The position numbers were made by a program, and so were the translations under genes. From NCBI GenBank assembly GCA_964470555.1, contig CAYYDG010000038.1, forward strand, positions 9,732-73,731: a DNA stretch of 64,000 bases. The letters are read 5' to 3'. The notes under the pieces were generated by a model. The model ran no database searches. It saw nothing but the letters and a program-made list of their open reading frames with translations, and was not told the origin of the DNA. Below are positions 52,568-61,507 of the stretch, piece by piece (position 1 is the stretch's first letter; each line of letters begins with the position of its first letter). The stretch comes from RBC074 sp964470555. Its GTDB lineage: Bacteria > Acidobacteriota > Blastocatellia > RBC074.

Positions 52568-54529
52568 ATGTCCAAACCCAAAATCCTGATTGCCGACAAC
52601 ATTGAAAGCGTGGCTCGAACTCATGCCGAATACCTGGAGATGCATGGTTACAAGGTGCAATGTGTGTTCACTCCGGAAGAGTGTCAGCGTCTGCTGGAAG
52701 AAGAGCGATTTCATCTGGCAATACTGGATTTGAGAATGCGCGACGACCTGGACGAAAAGGACATCAGCGGATTCATGCTGGCTCAGCAAGGCAATCCGCG
52801 TATTCCGAAAATTCTGCTGACGGCGTTTCCCACCTGGGAAATGGCTCGCGCCTCGCTGCGACTGGATGAAAGCGGTTTGCCGCCAGCCGTGGATTTTGCG
52901 TCCAAGTTGGAAGAAATGCCGATTTTATTGCAGCGTGTGCAAAATGTTTTGGCCAAACGCGTTTCCATCAATTGGGAACTGGAAATGGAATGGAAAGCCC
53001 GCGACCATTTTTCGCTGGCCAGAATGATCGAACCGGATTTGGCGGACGAGCGATTGCTCGACCGCGCCGAAGAGTTGGAAGACCTGTTTCGCAAACTGTA
53101 TGCGCAATCCGAGCGCATCAGAATTGATGATTTGCTCTGGCACGACCGGCGACGAGTGGCCATCAAGGTCATCAGTTTTGCCAAAGACAAAGCGCCCGAA
53201 ACGATGTTGGTGGTTTGCGGAACGGTCGCCGACCTGGCCGAAGAATCTCGCCGCTATCAAACCCACGCTCCGAAATCGCACAAATCCAACGCCACGTATA
53301 TGCACAGTTCCGCTGAAACCGCTCGCTTTGCCGCCAATGTATACGCCCTGGCGGGTTGTGATTTCGATCAAACGCATTCGCTGTTGGATTGGTATCGAAC
53401 CGATTCAGTAAAAACTTTTGTCACAGCCTTGAACACTCTTTGCGAACGGACGCTGGTTGATTGGCGACAGGAAAATAGGCTGCTGGCCGAATCGCAAACA
53501 CTGGATGAACTGTACCGCGCCAAACTCGGCATTGATGCTGCGCAAGCCATTCTGGCGGAGCGAATGCGTTCGATGGAACGCCAGGTTGCGGCGTTGGGTT
53601 TGAAAATCGAGCGAAGCAACGATTTGTTCACTTTGCGTCTGAACGGTTCGTCCGTGACTTATCCCGACCCGGCGCAGATGGTCTATCGAAAAACTACGAT
53701 TGGTTCGCCTGCGCTGTTGAGCAACGTGCCGGGTTCGCTTTCCGGTGACAACGTTCTGGCCGATTCGAACGGGCAGGTGTGGTTGACTGATTTCGCTTCG
53801 GCAGGGTTGGCACCGTTGTTCTGGAATTATGTCGCGCTGGAATCGGCCATTCGTTACGACTGGGGCGAATCCGTTTCTACGGCTGAGTTGTTCGATTTGG
53901 AAACCTGTCTGGTCGAAGGGAATTTCGCCAAGTTCAAACCGGGCGATTACGAACCGGCGATTCGCAAACAATTGCGCGCCCTTCACGAACTTCGCCGATT
54001 GGCGCCGCGCGAAACGGCGCAGGATTTACCGGCCTATCATCTGGGCATGTTCCATCAGGCCATCAGCCGGTTGGTTCAGTTCACAAACGGTTCGCAATTG
54101 ACCAGAAGCGAATTGCTGCGGTTGGCGCATTTGCTGATTTCGACTGCGATGATTGCGCGATTGCTGGCCGCGGAAAACAAGACCGCTGTTCCGTCGTCTT
54201 CGTCCGCCAACGGGTTGGAATTGGACGAAGTGAATTTCATCGCGCTGATTGATGGAAATCCCGTTCGCCTGACTGAGCAGGGATTCAAACTGCTTCGTTT
54301 TTTATATGGCCGCGCCAATCAACTTTGCACTCGGCGCGAAATCGTCGAGCAGGTTTTCGGCTACGAGTTCGACGAAACCGACGAAAGCCAGGAAGCGCTG
54401 GTCAATACGGCCATCAGCCGTTTGCGCTCCGAAATCGAACCCGATCCCAAACGTCCGCGTTTTCTACGCAATGAACGCGGGCGAGGTTACAGGCTGGCGA
54501 TCCAGCCTGCTGCCGCGCTCAAACCCTGA
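52568..54529 (+). CDS. receiver-pseudokinase-winged-helix regulator
   Basis: 653 residues from the ATG at 52568. Residues 1-125 are a receiver with phospho-acceptor Asp54 (HLAILDLRM), switch threonine (ILLTAFPTWEM) and lysine (VDFASKLEE). Residues about 165-540 resemble the aminoglycoside-phosphotransferase-like TCAD9 domain of conflict systems: the brace reads PGSLSGDNVLADSNG and VWLTDFASAGLAPL, where active enzymes have HGD; histidine and catalytic aspartate are replaced by Pro and Ser (Ser390), while Asn and the DF aspartate (Asp408) stay. Residues about 552-648 are an OmpR-type winged helix (NPVRLTEQGFKLLRFLYG, QALVN or EALVNTAISRLRSEIE, RFLRNERGRGYRL). It is probably the DNA-binding output of the kinase upstream. 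Confidence 0.8.
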   Translation: MSKPKILIADNIESVARTHAEYLEMHGYKVQCVFTPEECQRLLEEERFHLAILDLRMRDDLDEKDISGFMLAQQGNPRIPKILLTAFPTWEMARASLRLDESGLPPAVDFASKLEEMPILLQRVQNVLAKRVSINWELEMEWKARDHFSLARMIEPDLADERLLDRAEELEDLFRKLYAQSERIRIDDLLWHDRRRVAIKVISFAKDKAPETMLVVCGTVADLAEESRRYQTHAPKSHKSNATYMHSSAETARFAANVYALAGCDFDQTHSLLDWYRTDSVKTFVTALNTLCERTLVDWRQENRLLAESQTLDELYRAKLGIDAAQAILAERMRSMERQVAALGLKIERSNDLFTLRLNGSSVTYPDPAQMVYRKTTIGSPALLSNVPGSLSGDNVLADSNGQVWLTDFASAGLAPLFWNYVALESAIRYDWGESVSTAELFDLETCLVEGNFAKFKPGDYEPAIRKQLRALHELRRLAPRETAQDLPAYHLGMFHQAISRLVQFTNGSQLTRSELLRLAHLLISTAMIARLLAAENKTAVPSSSSANGLELDEVNFIALIDGNPVRLTEQGFKLLRFLYGRANQLCTRREIVEQVFGYEFDETDESQEALVNTAISRLRSEIEPDPKRPRFLRNERGRGYRLAIQPAAALKP

Positions 54530-54814
54530 AACGGCGTGTTATCCGTTATTCATTCAATGATTTGCCATCAGAGAAGCCCTGCCATTGCTTCTCGTGCGAT
54601 TCTTTCCGTGTAATTTAATTGTCAGACCAATGTCAGCGAAGCCCTCTGCCGATCCCGGTCAAGATACGCTCACCGCAAAGCTCAATCATCAACAACAAAC
54701 TACGCGAGCCGTGAACTCAAAACGAAGCTCGCATTTCACACAAACGAAAAACCGAGCATTGCGGCGGCCGGCCTTGGCCCATCAACCGGACGGATGAATG
54801 ACAGAGGTGAAGCT

Positions 54815-55042
54815 ATGGACCTGAGTAACATGAGAATTTTATGCCGTGATCCGCGATGCGGCGTCCCGGTGCCACGAACTGGAACTTACCGAAAACGACG
54901 AATGTTTTACGCTGGCAAGCAGTTCTCGAACTACGTTTATATGTGCCCCTATTGCGCGCAAAAACGTTACTTCAAGCTGAATTTCTTTGGAGTGGTTCGG
55001 GAAAGCGACGGCGGATTGATTCGTCGCTTGTTTGGTGATTGA
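54815..55042 (+). CDS. small zinc-ribbon-like protein
   Basis: 75 residues from the ATG at 54815 with GAGGTGA upstream; seven codons before it are less likely. Four cysteines lie in two pairs, RILCRDPRCGVPVP near the N-terminus and MCPYCAQKRYFKL near residue 50, a possible zinc site of C-x4-C and C-x2-C. Basic residues (YRKRRMFYAGKQF) lie between. It is not a known family to me. The stretch 54530-54814 before it has no gene I can support. Confidence 0.6.
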   Translation: MDLSNMRILCRDPRCGVPVPRTGTYRKRRMFYAGKQFSNYVYMCPYCAQKRYFKLNFFGVVRESDGGLIRRLFGD

Positions 55043-55095
55043 TTCGACTGAATTTTTTCGTGGCGATTTGCCGCGACTGGGCGTCTGTTTGGACG

Positions 55096-55341
55096 TCACA
55101 GTTGTTTGCGGTGAATCGCTTCATCCGAGTTTTCGCAGGGAGGATCGGAAAAACATGAAGTCGAATCTTTCACCTGGGTGTCAATCGCCGTTTCGCCTTT
55201 TGTCCAGCGCGGCGCATAAGGGCAATGGCGACAACCTGAGCCGCAACACTGCCCGCGCTGCAAATGGAATTCGCGGGTGAAAACCATAAATTCGTTTTCC
55301 CAGTAATAGTCTCTTCCTTCGACGGGTTGTTTCATCTTCAT
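55096..55341 (-). CDS. DUF5522-family small cysteine-rich protein
   Basis: 81 residues (an ATG two codons in, giving MKQPVEG, is equally possible). The family core is clear: EGRDYYWENEFMVFTREFHL followed by RGQCCGSGCRHCPYAPRW, five cysteines and two histidines that could bind a metal. The usual protein ends soon after CPY; this one runs on for about 34 residues with two more cysteines (STSCFSDPPCENS), so the tail may be specific to this lineage. Function unknown. It converges with the zinc-ribbon gene. Confidence 0.75.
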   Translation of the reverse strand: MKMKQPVEGRDYYWENEFMVFTREFHLQRGQCCGSGCRHCPYAPRWTKGETAIDTQVKDSTSCFSDPPCENSDEAIHRKQL

Positions 55342-55379
55342 TTCTTCATTTCAAACCCGCCCCATCAAGGCCGATGCCA

Positions 55380-56876
55380 CTAAGCGGGCGACTGTGAAAA
55401 CGCAGGCTCCGCCTCTCTCCCTCTCACAGAAATGATTTCTTCGATTTTGGCCAATTCTTCCTTGTCGGCGAACATCAAGAGTTCATCGCCTTCCTGAATC
55501 ACTGTTCCGCCGGCAGGAACGATGGTTTCTTCGCCCCGAATGATGAGCACAACCAGAGAGCCTGTCGGGAATCCCAGTTCCAGGACTCTGCGATTGGCAA
55601 TGGCTGAAGATTTGGGGATGATGATTTCAACCAGGTCGCTTTTGGTTTTTCCGGTCGGTTCATATTCCAGCGGGATTTTGCGTTTGGCTGAAAGCGGCGC
55701 ATCCACGCCCAACAATTTGGCCAGCCAGGGAATTGTCGGTCCCTGCAACACGCTGGACACCAGCACGATGAAAAAGACCAGATTGAAATACATCTCTGCT
55801 CGCGGAGCGCCAGCCAGCAATGGAAAAGTCGCCAGAATGATCGGCGCGGCTCCGCGCAAACCCACCCACGCGACCATGGTCTTTTCCCGCCAGTTCATGC
55901 GGAAAGGCAGCAGGCTCAGATAAACGCTGATGGGACGGGCAACGAAAACCAGAAAGAGCGAAACCAGCAACCCCGTAACCAGAATCGGCGCCAGCGCATG
56001 CGGAAACACCAGCAATCCCAAAGTCAGGAACATCACAATCTGCATCAGCCAGGCCAATCCGTCGTGAAACCGTATCAAGCTTCGTTTGTGAATGAAATCG
56101 CTGTTGCCCAGAACAATCGCCGCCAGGTAAGCGGCCAGAAATCCGTTTCCGCCCGCAATTTCGGTCAGACCGTAAGTCAACAGCGCCAGCGTCAGCAGCA
56201 AAACCGGGTAAAGCCCGTCGTATTCCAGTTTCAGATTGTTGAGAATGAACCTCATGGCTCTGCCCATTGCATAACCCATCGCCGCTCCAACGCCCATCTG
56301 CAGAAAAAACATCGGAACCAGCGCCAGTAGCGAGGCTCCCGGCGTGAGTTGCAGTTGAATAAGGGCAATCGTCAAAAAGATGGCCATCGGGTCGTTGCTG
56401 CCGGATTCGAGTTCGAGCAATTGTTCGAGTTCTCCCTTGAGACTGACGCTGCGCGAACGCAGCACCGCAAACACTGCGGCGGCATCCGTCGAAGAGACGA
56501 CCGAACCCAGCAACAAACCTTCCAGCCAGGTGAATTGCAAAACATATTTCACGAAGGTCGCAACCAGCAGAGCGGTTGTAAACACGCCTAGTGTCGAAAG
56601 AACGAGTCCCTGCCGCAACACAGGGCGAATCCGCCCCCATTTGGTTTCCAACCCGCCCGCGAAAAGAATCAGCACCAGCGCAACCACGCCCAGCCCCTGT
56701 GCCAGACGGGCATTATCAAAATAAATTCCGCCAGGCCCGTCCGAACCGGCGAGCATGCCAATGGCCAGAAAAATGAGCAGCGCCGGTACGCCGAGCCGCC
56801 CCGAAGCGCGGCTGACAATGATGCTCAGAAAAAGCAGTATCGCCGAACCGGCCAGAATGTACTCAAACGAAACCAT
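55380..56876 (-). CDS. nhaP2: K+/H+ antiporter of the NhaP2/CvrA type with RCK_C domain
   Basis: 498 residues, ATG with GGAG upstream. The CPA1 membrane core has about twelve helices; the ion-binding stretch reads SVVSSTDAAAVFAVLRS and ELESGSNDPMAIFLTIALI, with the conserved Asp-containing SSTDAA and SNDPMA. Residues about 400-480 form a cytoplasmic TrkA-C-type regulatory domain (AIANRRVLELGFPTGSLVVL, VIQEGDELLMFADKEEL). Members exchange K+ or Na+ for protons to manage internal ion levels and pH. Its start lies 14 bases inside the universal stress protein gene, so the two are coupled. Confidence 0.88.
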   Translation of the reverse strand: MVSFEYILAGSAILLFLSIIVSRASGRLGVPALLIFLAIGMLAGSDGPGGIYFDNARLAQGLGVVALVLILFAGGLETKWGRIRPVLRQGLVLSTLGVFTTALLVATFVKYVLQFTWLEGLLLGSVVSSTDAAAVFAVLRSRSVSLKGELEQLLELESGSNDPMAIFLTIALIQLQLTPGASLLALVPMFFLQMGVGAAMGYAMGRAMRFILNNLKLEYDGLYPVLLLTLALLTYGLTEIAGGNGFLAAYLAAIVLGNSDFIHKRSLIRFHDGLAWLMQIVMFLTLGLLVFPHALAPILVTGLLVSLFLVFVARPISVYLSLLPFRMNWREKTMVAWVGLRGAAPIILATFPLLAGAPRAEMYFNLVFFIVLVSSVLQGPTIPWLAKLLGVDAPLSAKRKIPLEYEPTGKTKSDLVEIIIPKSSAIANRRVLELGFPTGSLVVLIIRGEETIVPAGGTVIQEGDELLMFADKEELAKIEEIISVRGREAEPAFSQSPA

Positions 56877-57744
56877 CCGTTGCTCCAGTGAAAGATGCGC
56901 GCACCACCTCTACAGAACAGTTCGCCTGCGCGCACAAGGCCGTTGGCACGCTGCCAAGCAAAAGCTGGGCTACGCGATGCAAACCTGTCGCCCCAACAAA
57001 AATCGAATCCGCTCCCCAACGCTCAGCCTCTTCCAGCAGAGTCCGTTTCGGGTCTCCTTCTACGATCTCGCGGGAAACAGTCAGCCCGACAGCCTGCAAC
57101 TTTGGTTCGGCGGCCAATTGCGCTTCCCTGACCAGATACCATTCGCGCCAGGGATGCGCTTCAGTCACCAGCGGCGCGCGCAAAAGCGCACTGAGCAACT
57201 TCGCTTCCGTGCCCGCAGGCCAACTGCGAGAGGCGACCGCGCGCACCACAGATTCTGAGCCGGACAAACCATCCACGCCGATCAGTATTCGCGGCGGACG
57301 AGTTTGCGGCGGAAGTGATCGAACAATGCGCACGGAACAGTTCGCTTCGGTGACCACCTGCCGCGCCACGCTGCCCAAAGGCAACTTGCTGGAACCAGAC
57401 CGCCCTTGAGCGCCAACCACAATCAGATCGGCCTGCCAATCCGCCGCACGATCAATTAATAGTTGCGCTGGCAGCAACGTCGCCGAACCGGCCAGCGATT
57501 CATAATCCACCGTCCAGCCGGGAAACTCACCCCGTAGTCGCTCCGCTGCCAGCGCGCAGCTTTCTTCCAACGTCCCGGCGCGACGTTCCTGGTTTTCGTC
57601 CGCACTTTCGATAAAAGCGCTCCCTTGTGATTCGTCCACCGCAACCACCAATGCTTCGGATTGCGGCGGCAATCCAGCGCGCGGCAAATCATCCAGTATC
57701 TTTTCGGCGGAATCTGAACCGTCGTAACCGATCAGAATGCGCAT
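56863..57744 (-). CDS. tandem universal stress protein (UspA x2)
   Basis: 293 residues, ATG behind GAGGA. Two UspA folds follow each other: residues 1-140 (RILIGYDGSDSAEKILDDL, ending VVGAQGRSGSSKLPLGSVAR) and 150-290 (ILIGVDGLSGSESVVRAVA, ending VGATGLHRVAQLLLGSVPTA). Both ends carry the G-x2-G-x9-G-S nucleotide loop, so both may bind ATP. It comes before the K+/H+ antiporter with a 14-base overlap; the family often senses nucleotides or stress and may set antiporter activity. Confidence 0.88.
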   Translation of the reverse strand: MRILIGYDGSDSAEKILDDLPRAGLPPQSEALVVAVDESQGSAFIESADENQERRAGTLEESCALAAERLRGEFPGWTVDYESLAGSATLLPAQLLIDRAADWQADLIVVGAQGRSGSSKLPLGSVARQVVTEANCSVRIVRSLPPQTRPPRILIGVDGLSGSESVVRAVASRSWPAGTEAKLLSALLRAPLVTEAHPWREWYLVREAQLAAEPKLQAVGLTVSREIVEGDPKRTLLEEAERWGADSIFVGATGLHRVAQLLLGSVPTALCAQANCSVEVVRASFTGATDGFV

Positions 57745-57952
57745 GTTGCTATCCTCTTTCCATTACGTGTGGTTGATAACGATTGGCTCACGCGGGCGAT
57801 TGTTCGGCGGATTAATGGACCGTGCGTGATTTGTCCGCAGGTATCAGCAATTAGCTACCCCCGATCATGAATCGTTTCTGGGTTTCATTATGTCCGATTT
57901 GGAAATTCGCGCGTTGCATTACGGCAATCTTCCCTGACGCCGCAACTCAAGC

Positions 57953-57982
57953 TTGACGCTGTTTTTAATCGGCCTCTATAAT
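57953..57982 (+). promoter_or_regulatory. strong sigma-70 promoter upstream of msbA
   Basis: TTGACG at 57953-57958 and TATAAT at 57977-57982 are 18 bases apart, nearly consensus. Predicted start near 57989 leaves a ~58-base leader. It lies in the 302-base spacer 57745-58046 between the divergent stress protein and msbA, which otherwise shows no gene. Confidence 0.7.
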
Positions 57983-58046
57983 CCGGCGTTTTCATGGATA
58001 AGTCAAAAAACGCCTGTGGCGCATACAGTTACCGAAGTTGTCACGC

Positions 58047-59864
58047 ATGACCGAATTCTCCCGACTGCTCGTATACCTCAAGCCATACCGCATCATCTTT
58101 GCGATTTCCATTGTGTTGATGATCGCCACGGGTTTGCTTGAGGGCGGGACTATTCTGTTGCTGCAACCGATCTTTGATGCATTGTCAGGAAACAAGACCG
58201 GCCAATCCCTGCTACAGTTTTTGCCCTTCAGGCTGCCGGATTCCGGGGAAGCGAATTTACGGTTCATCGCGTTGTTGTTGATCGGCTTCACAGTGGCCAA
58301 AGGCGTCGCGGAGTATTTCTCATCTTTTTCAATGAGCTATATCGGCCAGAGCGTCATCGCCGATCTGCGTTCGTCGTTATACGATCACATCATCCGCCAA
58401 TCGGCCACGTTCTTTGCCAAACGTCCGACCAATGAATTGACCGCGCACCTGTTGAGCGACGCCGCGCTGGTCGAACGCGCCGTTTCGGACACGCTGCGCG
58501 ATTTGTTGCGCGAATCGGTCAGTCTGATCGTTTATCTGACGCTGCTGTTCAAGGTGAACTGGCGATTGTCTTCGGCGATTTTGCTGCTGGCTCCGCCGGT
58601 TGCGTATCTGACGACGAACTTCAACAAAAAGCTGCGGCGTTATGTCAATTCGCGCCAGGAAAGCAACGCCGAGATGCTGGATGCGGCGCAGGAAGCGATC
58701 TCTTCGCAGCGCGTGGTCAAAGCCTTCGGAATGGAAGCTTACGAAAGCGCGCGATTCCGCGAAGTCGCGCGCAAACAGATGCGCGACCAGTTGCGAGCCA
58801 TGCGGATTTACTTTCTGTCGCCGATAGTGCTGGAAACGCTGGGCATCGTCGCCGTCGCCACCATGTTGATTTACGCGCAGAACAGCATCAGCGCAGGTCA
58901 AATGACACTGGGCGGGTTCGCCACTTTTCTGGTGGCGATGTTCAAGGCTTATGACCCGATTCGTCGGTTGAGCCGGTTGCAGCACGATCTGCAACAGGGA
59001 CTGGCTTCTGCCGCGCGCATCTTCAAGGTGATGGATGAACAGATGGAGATGCGCGAAAAACCGAACGCCGTCGAACTTGAACGGTTTGCGCACGAGATTG
59101 AATTTCGCGACGTCAGTTTCAGTTACGGCGCGGGATTCGATCTGCCGGTGATCAAAAACGTGTCGTTCAAAGCGCGCGCGGGCGAAATGATCGCCATTGT
59201 CGGACAGAGCGGCGCGGGCAAAAGCACTCTGACCAATCTGATTCCGCGTTTTTACGACGCGGTAGAAGGCGCGGTTTTAGTGGACGGCCACGATGTGCGC
59301 GATTTGAAGCTGGCCGGTTTGCGCCGCCAGATCGCCGTCGTCACTCAGGAAGTTCACTTGTTCAACGAAACGGTTCGGGCAAATATCGCGTATGGCGCTT
59401 ATGGCCGAAACGACAGCGACGCGGCCATTCAGGCGGCGGCGAAAGCAGCGTTGGCCGATGAATTCATCGCCAAATTGCCGGAAGGTTACGAGACAACAGT
59501 CGGTGAACGTGGATTGATTCTTTCCGGCGGCCAACGCCAGCGCATTGCCATTGCGCGTGCGATTTTGAAAGACGCTCCGATTTTGATTCTGGACGAAGCG
59601 ACCAGCGCGCTCGACACCGAAAGCGAAATGCTGGTGCAACAGGCGCTGAACAATTTGATGACCGGGCGAACGACGATTGTCATCGCTCACAGACTTTCGA
59701 CCATTCGCCGCGCTGATCGCATTCTGGTGATGGATGCCGGACGAATCGCCGAATCCGGCACGCATCAGGAATTGCTGGCTCGCGACGGCATTTATCGGCG
59801 GCTATATGAATTGCAGTTTGCTGAAGAAGAAGTGGCCGGTTTTCGGTCGTCGGTGGCCGGTTGA
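58047..59864 (+). CDS. msbA: MsbA-type lipid flippase, ABC exporter
   Basis: 605 residues from the ATG at 58047 (a TTG three codons earlier is possible). The first ~320 residues hold six membrane helices, with the coupling stretch SNAEMLDAAQEAISSQRVVK. The ATPase has Walker A at about 385 (GQSGAGKST), signature LSGGQRQR near 491, Walker B ILILDEATSALD near 512 and switch His in IAHRLSTI. It is closest in layout to MsbA-like lipid A flippases and half-size exporters. The C-terminal eight residues (GFRSSVAG) are encoded by a GGTCGTCGGTGGCCGG-type repeat. A promoter lies upstream. Confidence 0.85.
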   Translation: MTEFSRLLVYLKPYRIIFAISIVLMIATGLLEGGTILLLQPIFDALSGNKTGQSLLQFLPFRLPDSGEANLRFIALLLIGFTVAKGVAEYFSSFSMSYIGQSVIADLRSSLYDHIIRQSATFFAKRPTNELTAHLLSDAALVERAVSDTLRDLLRESVSLIVYLTLLFKVNWRLSSAILLLAPPVAYLTTNFNKKLRRYVNSRQESNAEMLDAAQEAISSQRVVKAFGMEAYESARFREVARKQMRDQLRAMRIYFLSPIVLETLGIVAVATMLIYAQNSISAGQMTLGGFATFLVAMFKAYDPIRRLSRLQHDLQQGLASAARIFKVMDEQMEMREKPNAVELERFAHEIEFRDVSFSYGAGFDLPVIKNVSFKARAGEMIAIVGQSGAGKSTLTNLIPRFYDAVEGAVLVDGHDVRDLKLAGLRRQIAVVTQEVHLFNETVRANIAYGAYGRNDSDAAIQAAAKAALADEFIAKLPEGYETTVGERGLILSGGQRQRIAIARAILKDAPILILDEATSALDTESEMLVQQALNNLMTGRTTIVIAHRLSTIRRADRILVMDAGRIAESGTHQELLARDGIYRRLYELQFAEEEVAGFRSSVAG

Positions 59865-59905
59865 AAGCAAAACCGACCACTGACCACCAATCACAGACAA
59901 CCGGA
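59829..59905. repeat. CCGGTTGTCGGT-family repeat, copy 1 (msbA/yicC junction)
   Basis: GTGGCCGGTTTT pairs with AAAACCGACCAC (one mismatch) across the msbA stop, and the units GTCGGTGGCCGGTTG and CAGACAACCGG recur. A clearer copy of the same family lies before gmk, about 0.95 kb away. The repeat supplies the last codons of msbA. Confidence 0.5.
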
Positions 59906-59911
59906 GAAATT

Positions 59912-60787
59912 ATGCTCAAAAGCATGACAGGTTACGGACAAGGCACAGCCAGCGGAGAAAATTTCTCCGTCACGGTGGACTTGCGTTCGGTCAACAATCG
60001 CAATCTGGACATTCACTGGCGAGCGCCGCAGGATTTGGTCTCGCTGGAAATTCCATTGAAAAAACAGATTCAAGCGGCGTTGTCGCGCGGGCGAGTGGAT
60101 GTGACGATCAACTTTACGCAAACCGCCGACACTGCCTATGAATTGAATCGTCCGTTGATTAGCGGCTATCTGGCGGCATTGAAAACCATGCGCGAAGAAT
60201 TCGGCTTGAGCGGCGAACCCGATCTGGCGACGCTTGCCCGATTGCCGAACGTATTGTTGGCGCAAAACAACGGCAACAGTTTGAGCGACGCCGTCGTGCA
60301 GGGCATTGAGGAAGCATTGACGCAGGCGTTGACTTCGCTGGTGGCAATGCGCGCCGTCGAAGGCCATGAGCTTCAGAAGGAATTGCTGGCTCGCGTCGAA
60401 CGAATTGAAAAACAGGTAGAAGCGATCATCTCCGGCGCAGATGGTTTGGTGGACGCTTACCGCGAAAAGCTACGCAAACGCATCACTGAGTTGTTGGAAA
60501 AAACCGTGATAGACGAAACGCGGCTGGCTCAGGAAGTGGCTTATCTGGCCGAACGCAGCGACATCACCGAAGAAATCGCACGGTTGAAAAGCCACATCGT
60601 CCAACTCAAAGAGTTGTTGAGTGGCGACAGCGAAATCGGCAAAAAGCTGGATTTTCTGTTGCAGGAAACCAACCGCGAAGCGAACACGATTCTGTCAAAA
60701 TCTTCGGAGCTTTCGATTTGCGATGCGGCGATTGAAATAAAAACTGAGGTCGAAAAGCTGCGCGAGCAGGCAAATAATGTCGAGTAA
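59912..60787 (+). CDS. yicC: YicC/YloC-family endoribonuclease
   Basis: 291 residues from the ATG at 59912, which has CCGGAG upstream and gives the standard start LKSMTGYGQG; the longer frame is repeat-derived. The N-terminal YicC domain (FSVTVDLRSVNNRNLDIHWR) and the DUF1732 C-terminal part (YLAERSDITEEIARLKSHIV, KLDFLLQETNREANTILSKS) are both present. E. coli YicC and B. subtilis YloC are RNases, and neighbouring gmk is conserved. It forms the head of a yicC-gmk-rpoZ-coaBC order. Confidence 0.9.
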   Translation: MLKSMTGYGQGTASGENFSVTVDLRSVNNRNLDIHWRAPQDLVSLEIPLKKQIQAALSRGRVDVTINFTQTADTAYELNRPLISGYLAALKTMREEFGLSGEPDLATLARLPNVLLAQNNGNSLSDAVVQGIEEALTQALTSLVAMRAVEGHELQKELLARVERIEKQVEAIISGADGLVDAYREKLRKRITELLEKTVIDETRLAQEVAYLAERSDITEEIARLKSHIVQLKELLSGDSEIGKKLDFLLQETNREANTILSKSSELSICDAAIEIKTEVEKLREQANNVE

Positions 60788-60794
60788 CGGTTGC

Positions 60795-60850
60795 CGGTTG
60801 TCGGTTGTCGGTGGCCGGTTGACGGATTTGCCACCGACAACCGACAACCG
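60795..60850. repeat. 20-bp inverted repeat before gmk (repeat family copy 2)
   Basis: CGGTTGTCGGTTGTCGGTGG at 60795-60814 pairs exactly with CCACCGACAACCGACAACCG at 60831-60850 around a 16-base loop. It fills the spacer between yicC and gmk and ends 19 bases before the gmk start, so it could affect both transcript stability and gmk translation. Confidence 0.8.
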
Positions 60851-60868
60851 ACTTCCGACCACCAGTTT

Positions 60869-61477
60869 ATGATTGGCAATCTGATAATCGTTTCCGCGCC
60901 GTCGGGCGCTGGCAAAACAACACTTGTCAGCGAAGTTTTGCCCCGCGATCAGCGCATCAAACCGTCTGTGTCGTATACTTCGCGCGCGCCGCGTGAAGGA
61001 GAAACGAACGGCGTGCATTACAATTTCGTTTCGGCGGATGAATTTCGCCGTATGATCGAAAACGGCGATTTTCTGGAATGGGCGGAAGTTCACGGCAATT
61101 TGTACGGCACGTCGCGGAGATTGGTGGAACAGTTGCGCGCCGAAGGCTTCGACGTGATTTTGACAATTGATGTGCAGGGAGCCGAACAAGCCAGAGCCTT
61201 GTTTCCTGATGCCGTCGGCGTCTTCATCTTGCCGCCGTCGTATCAAACTCTGCTCGACCGGCTGGATACTCGCGGAGCCAATGGCGCGGACGATTTGCGG
61301 CTGCGGCTTTGCAATGCACTGGACGAACTGGCGCAATATCAAAATTTCGATTACGTGATTATCAACGATGATCTGCAACAGGCGACCGACGAACTGGCCG
61401 CCATCATTCTGGCTGAAAGATGTAGCCGTCATCGGCGCAGCGAACTGGCTGAACAGATCATCAACACATTCAAATAA
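60869..61477 (+). CDS. gmk: guanylate kinase
   Basis: 202 residues from the ATG at 60869; the frame extends 26 codons into repeat DNA, which is not coding. The P-loop reads SAPSGAGKTTL, the GMP-binding region SVSYTSRAPREGETNGVHY, and the lid FLEWAEVHGNLYGTSRRLVE. The enzyme turns GMP to GDP using ATP. No clear ribosome site precedes it; a 20-bp hairpin lies just upstream, so coupling to yicC is uncertain. Confidence 0.92.
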   Translation: MIGNLIIVSAPSGAGKTTLVSEVLPRDQRIKPSVSYTSRAPREGETNGVHYNFVSADEFRRMIENGDFLEWAEVHGNLYGTSRRLVEQLRAEGFDVILTIDVQGAEQARALFPDAVGVFILPPSYQTLLDRLDTRGANGADDLRLRLCNALDELAQYQNFDYVIINDDLQQATDELAAIILAERCSRHRRSELAEQIINTFK

Positions 61478-61507
61478 CTTTTCAACAACCAATTGGAGGT
61501 AGTGATT

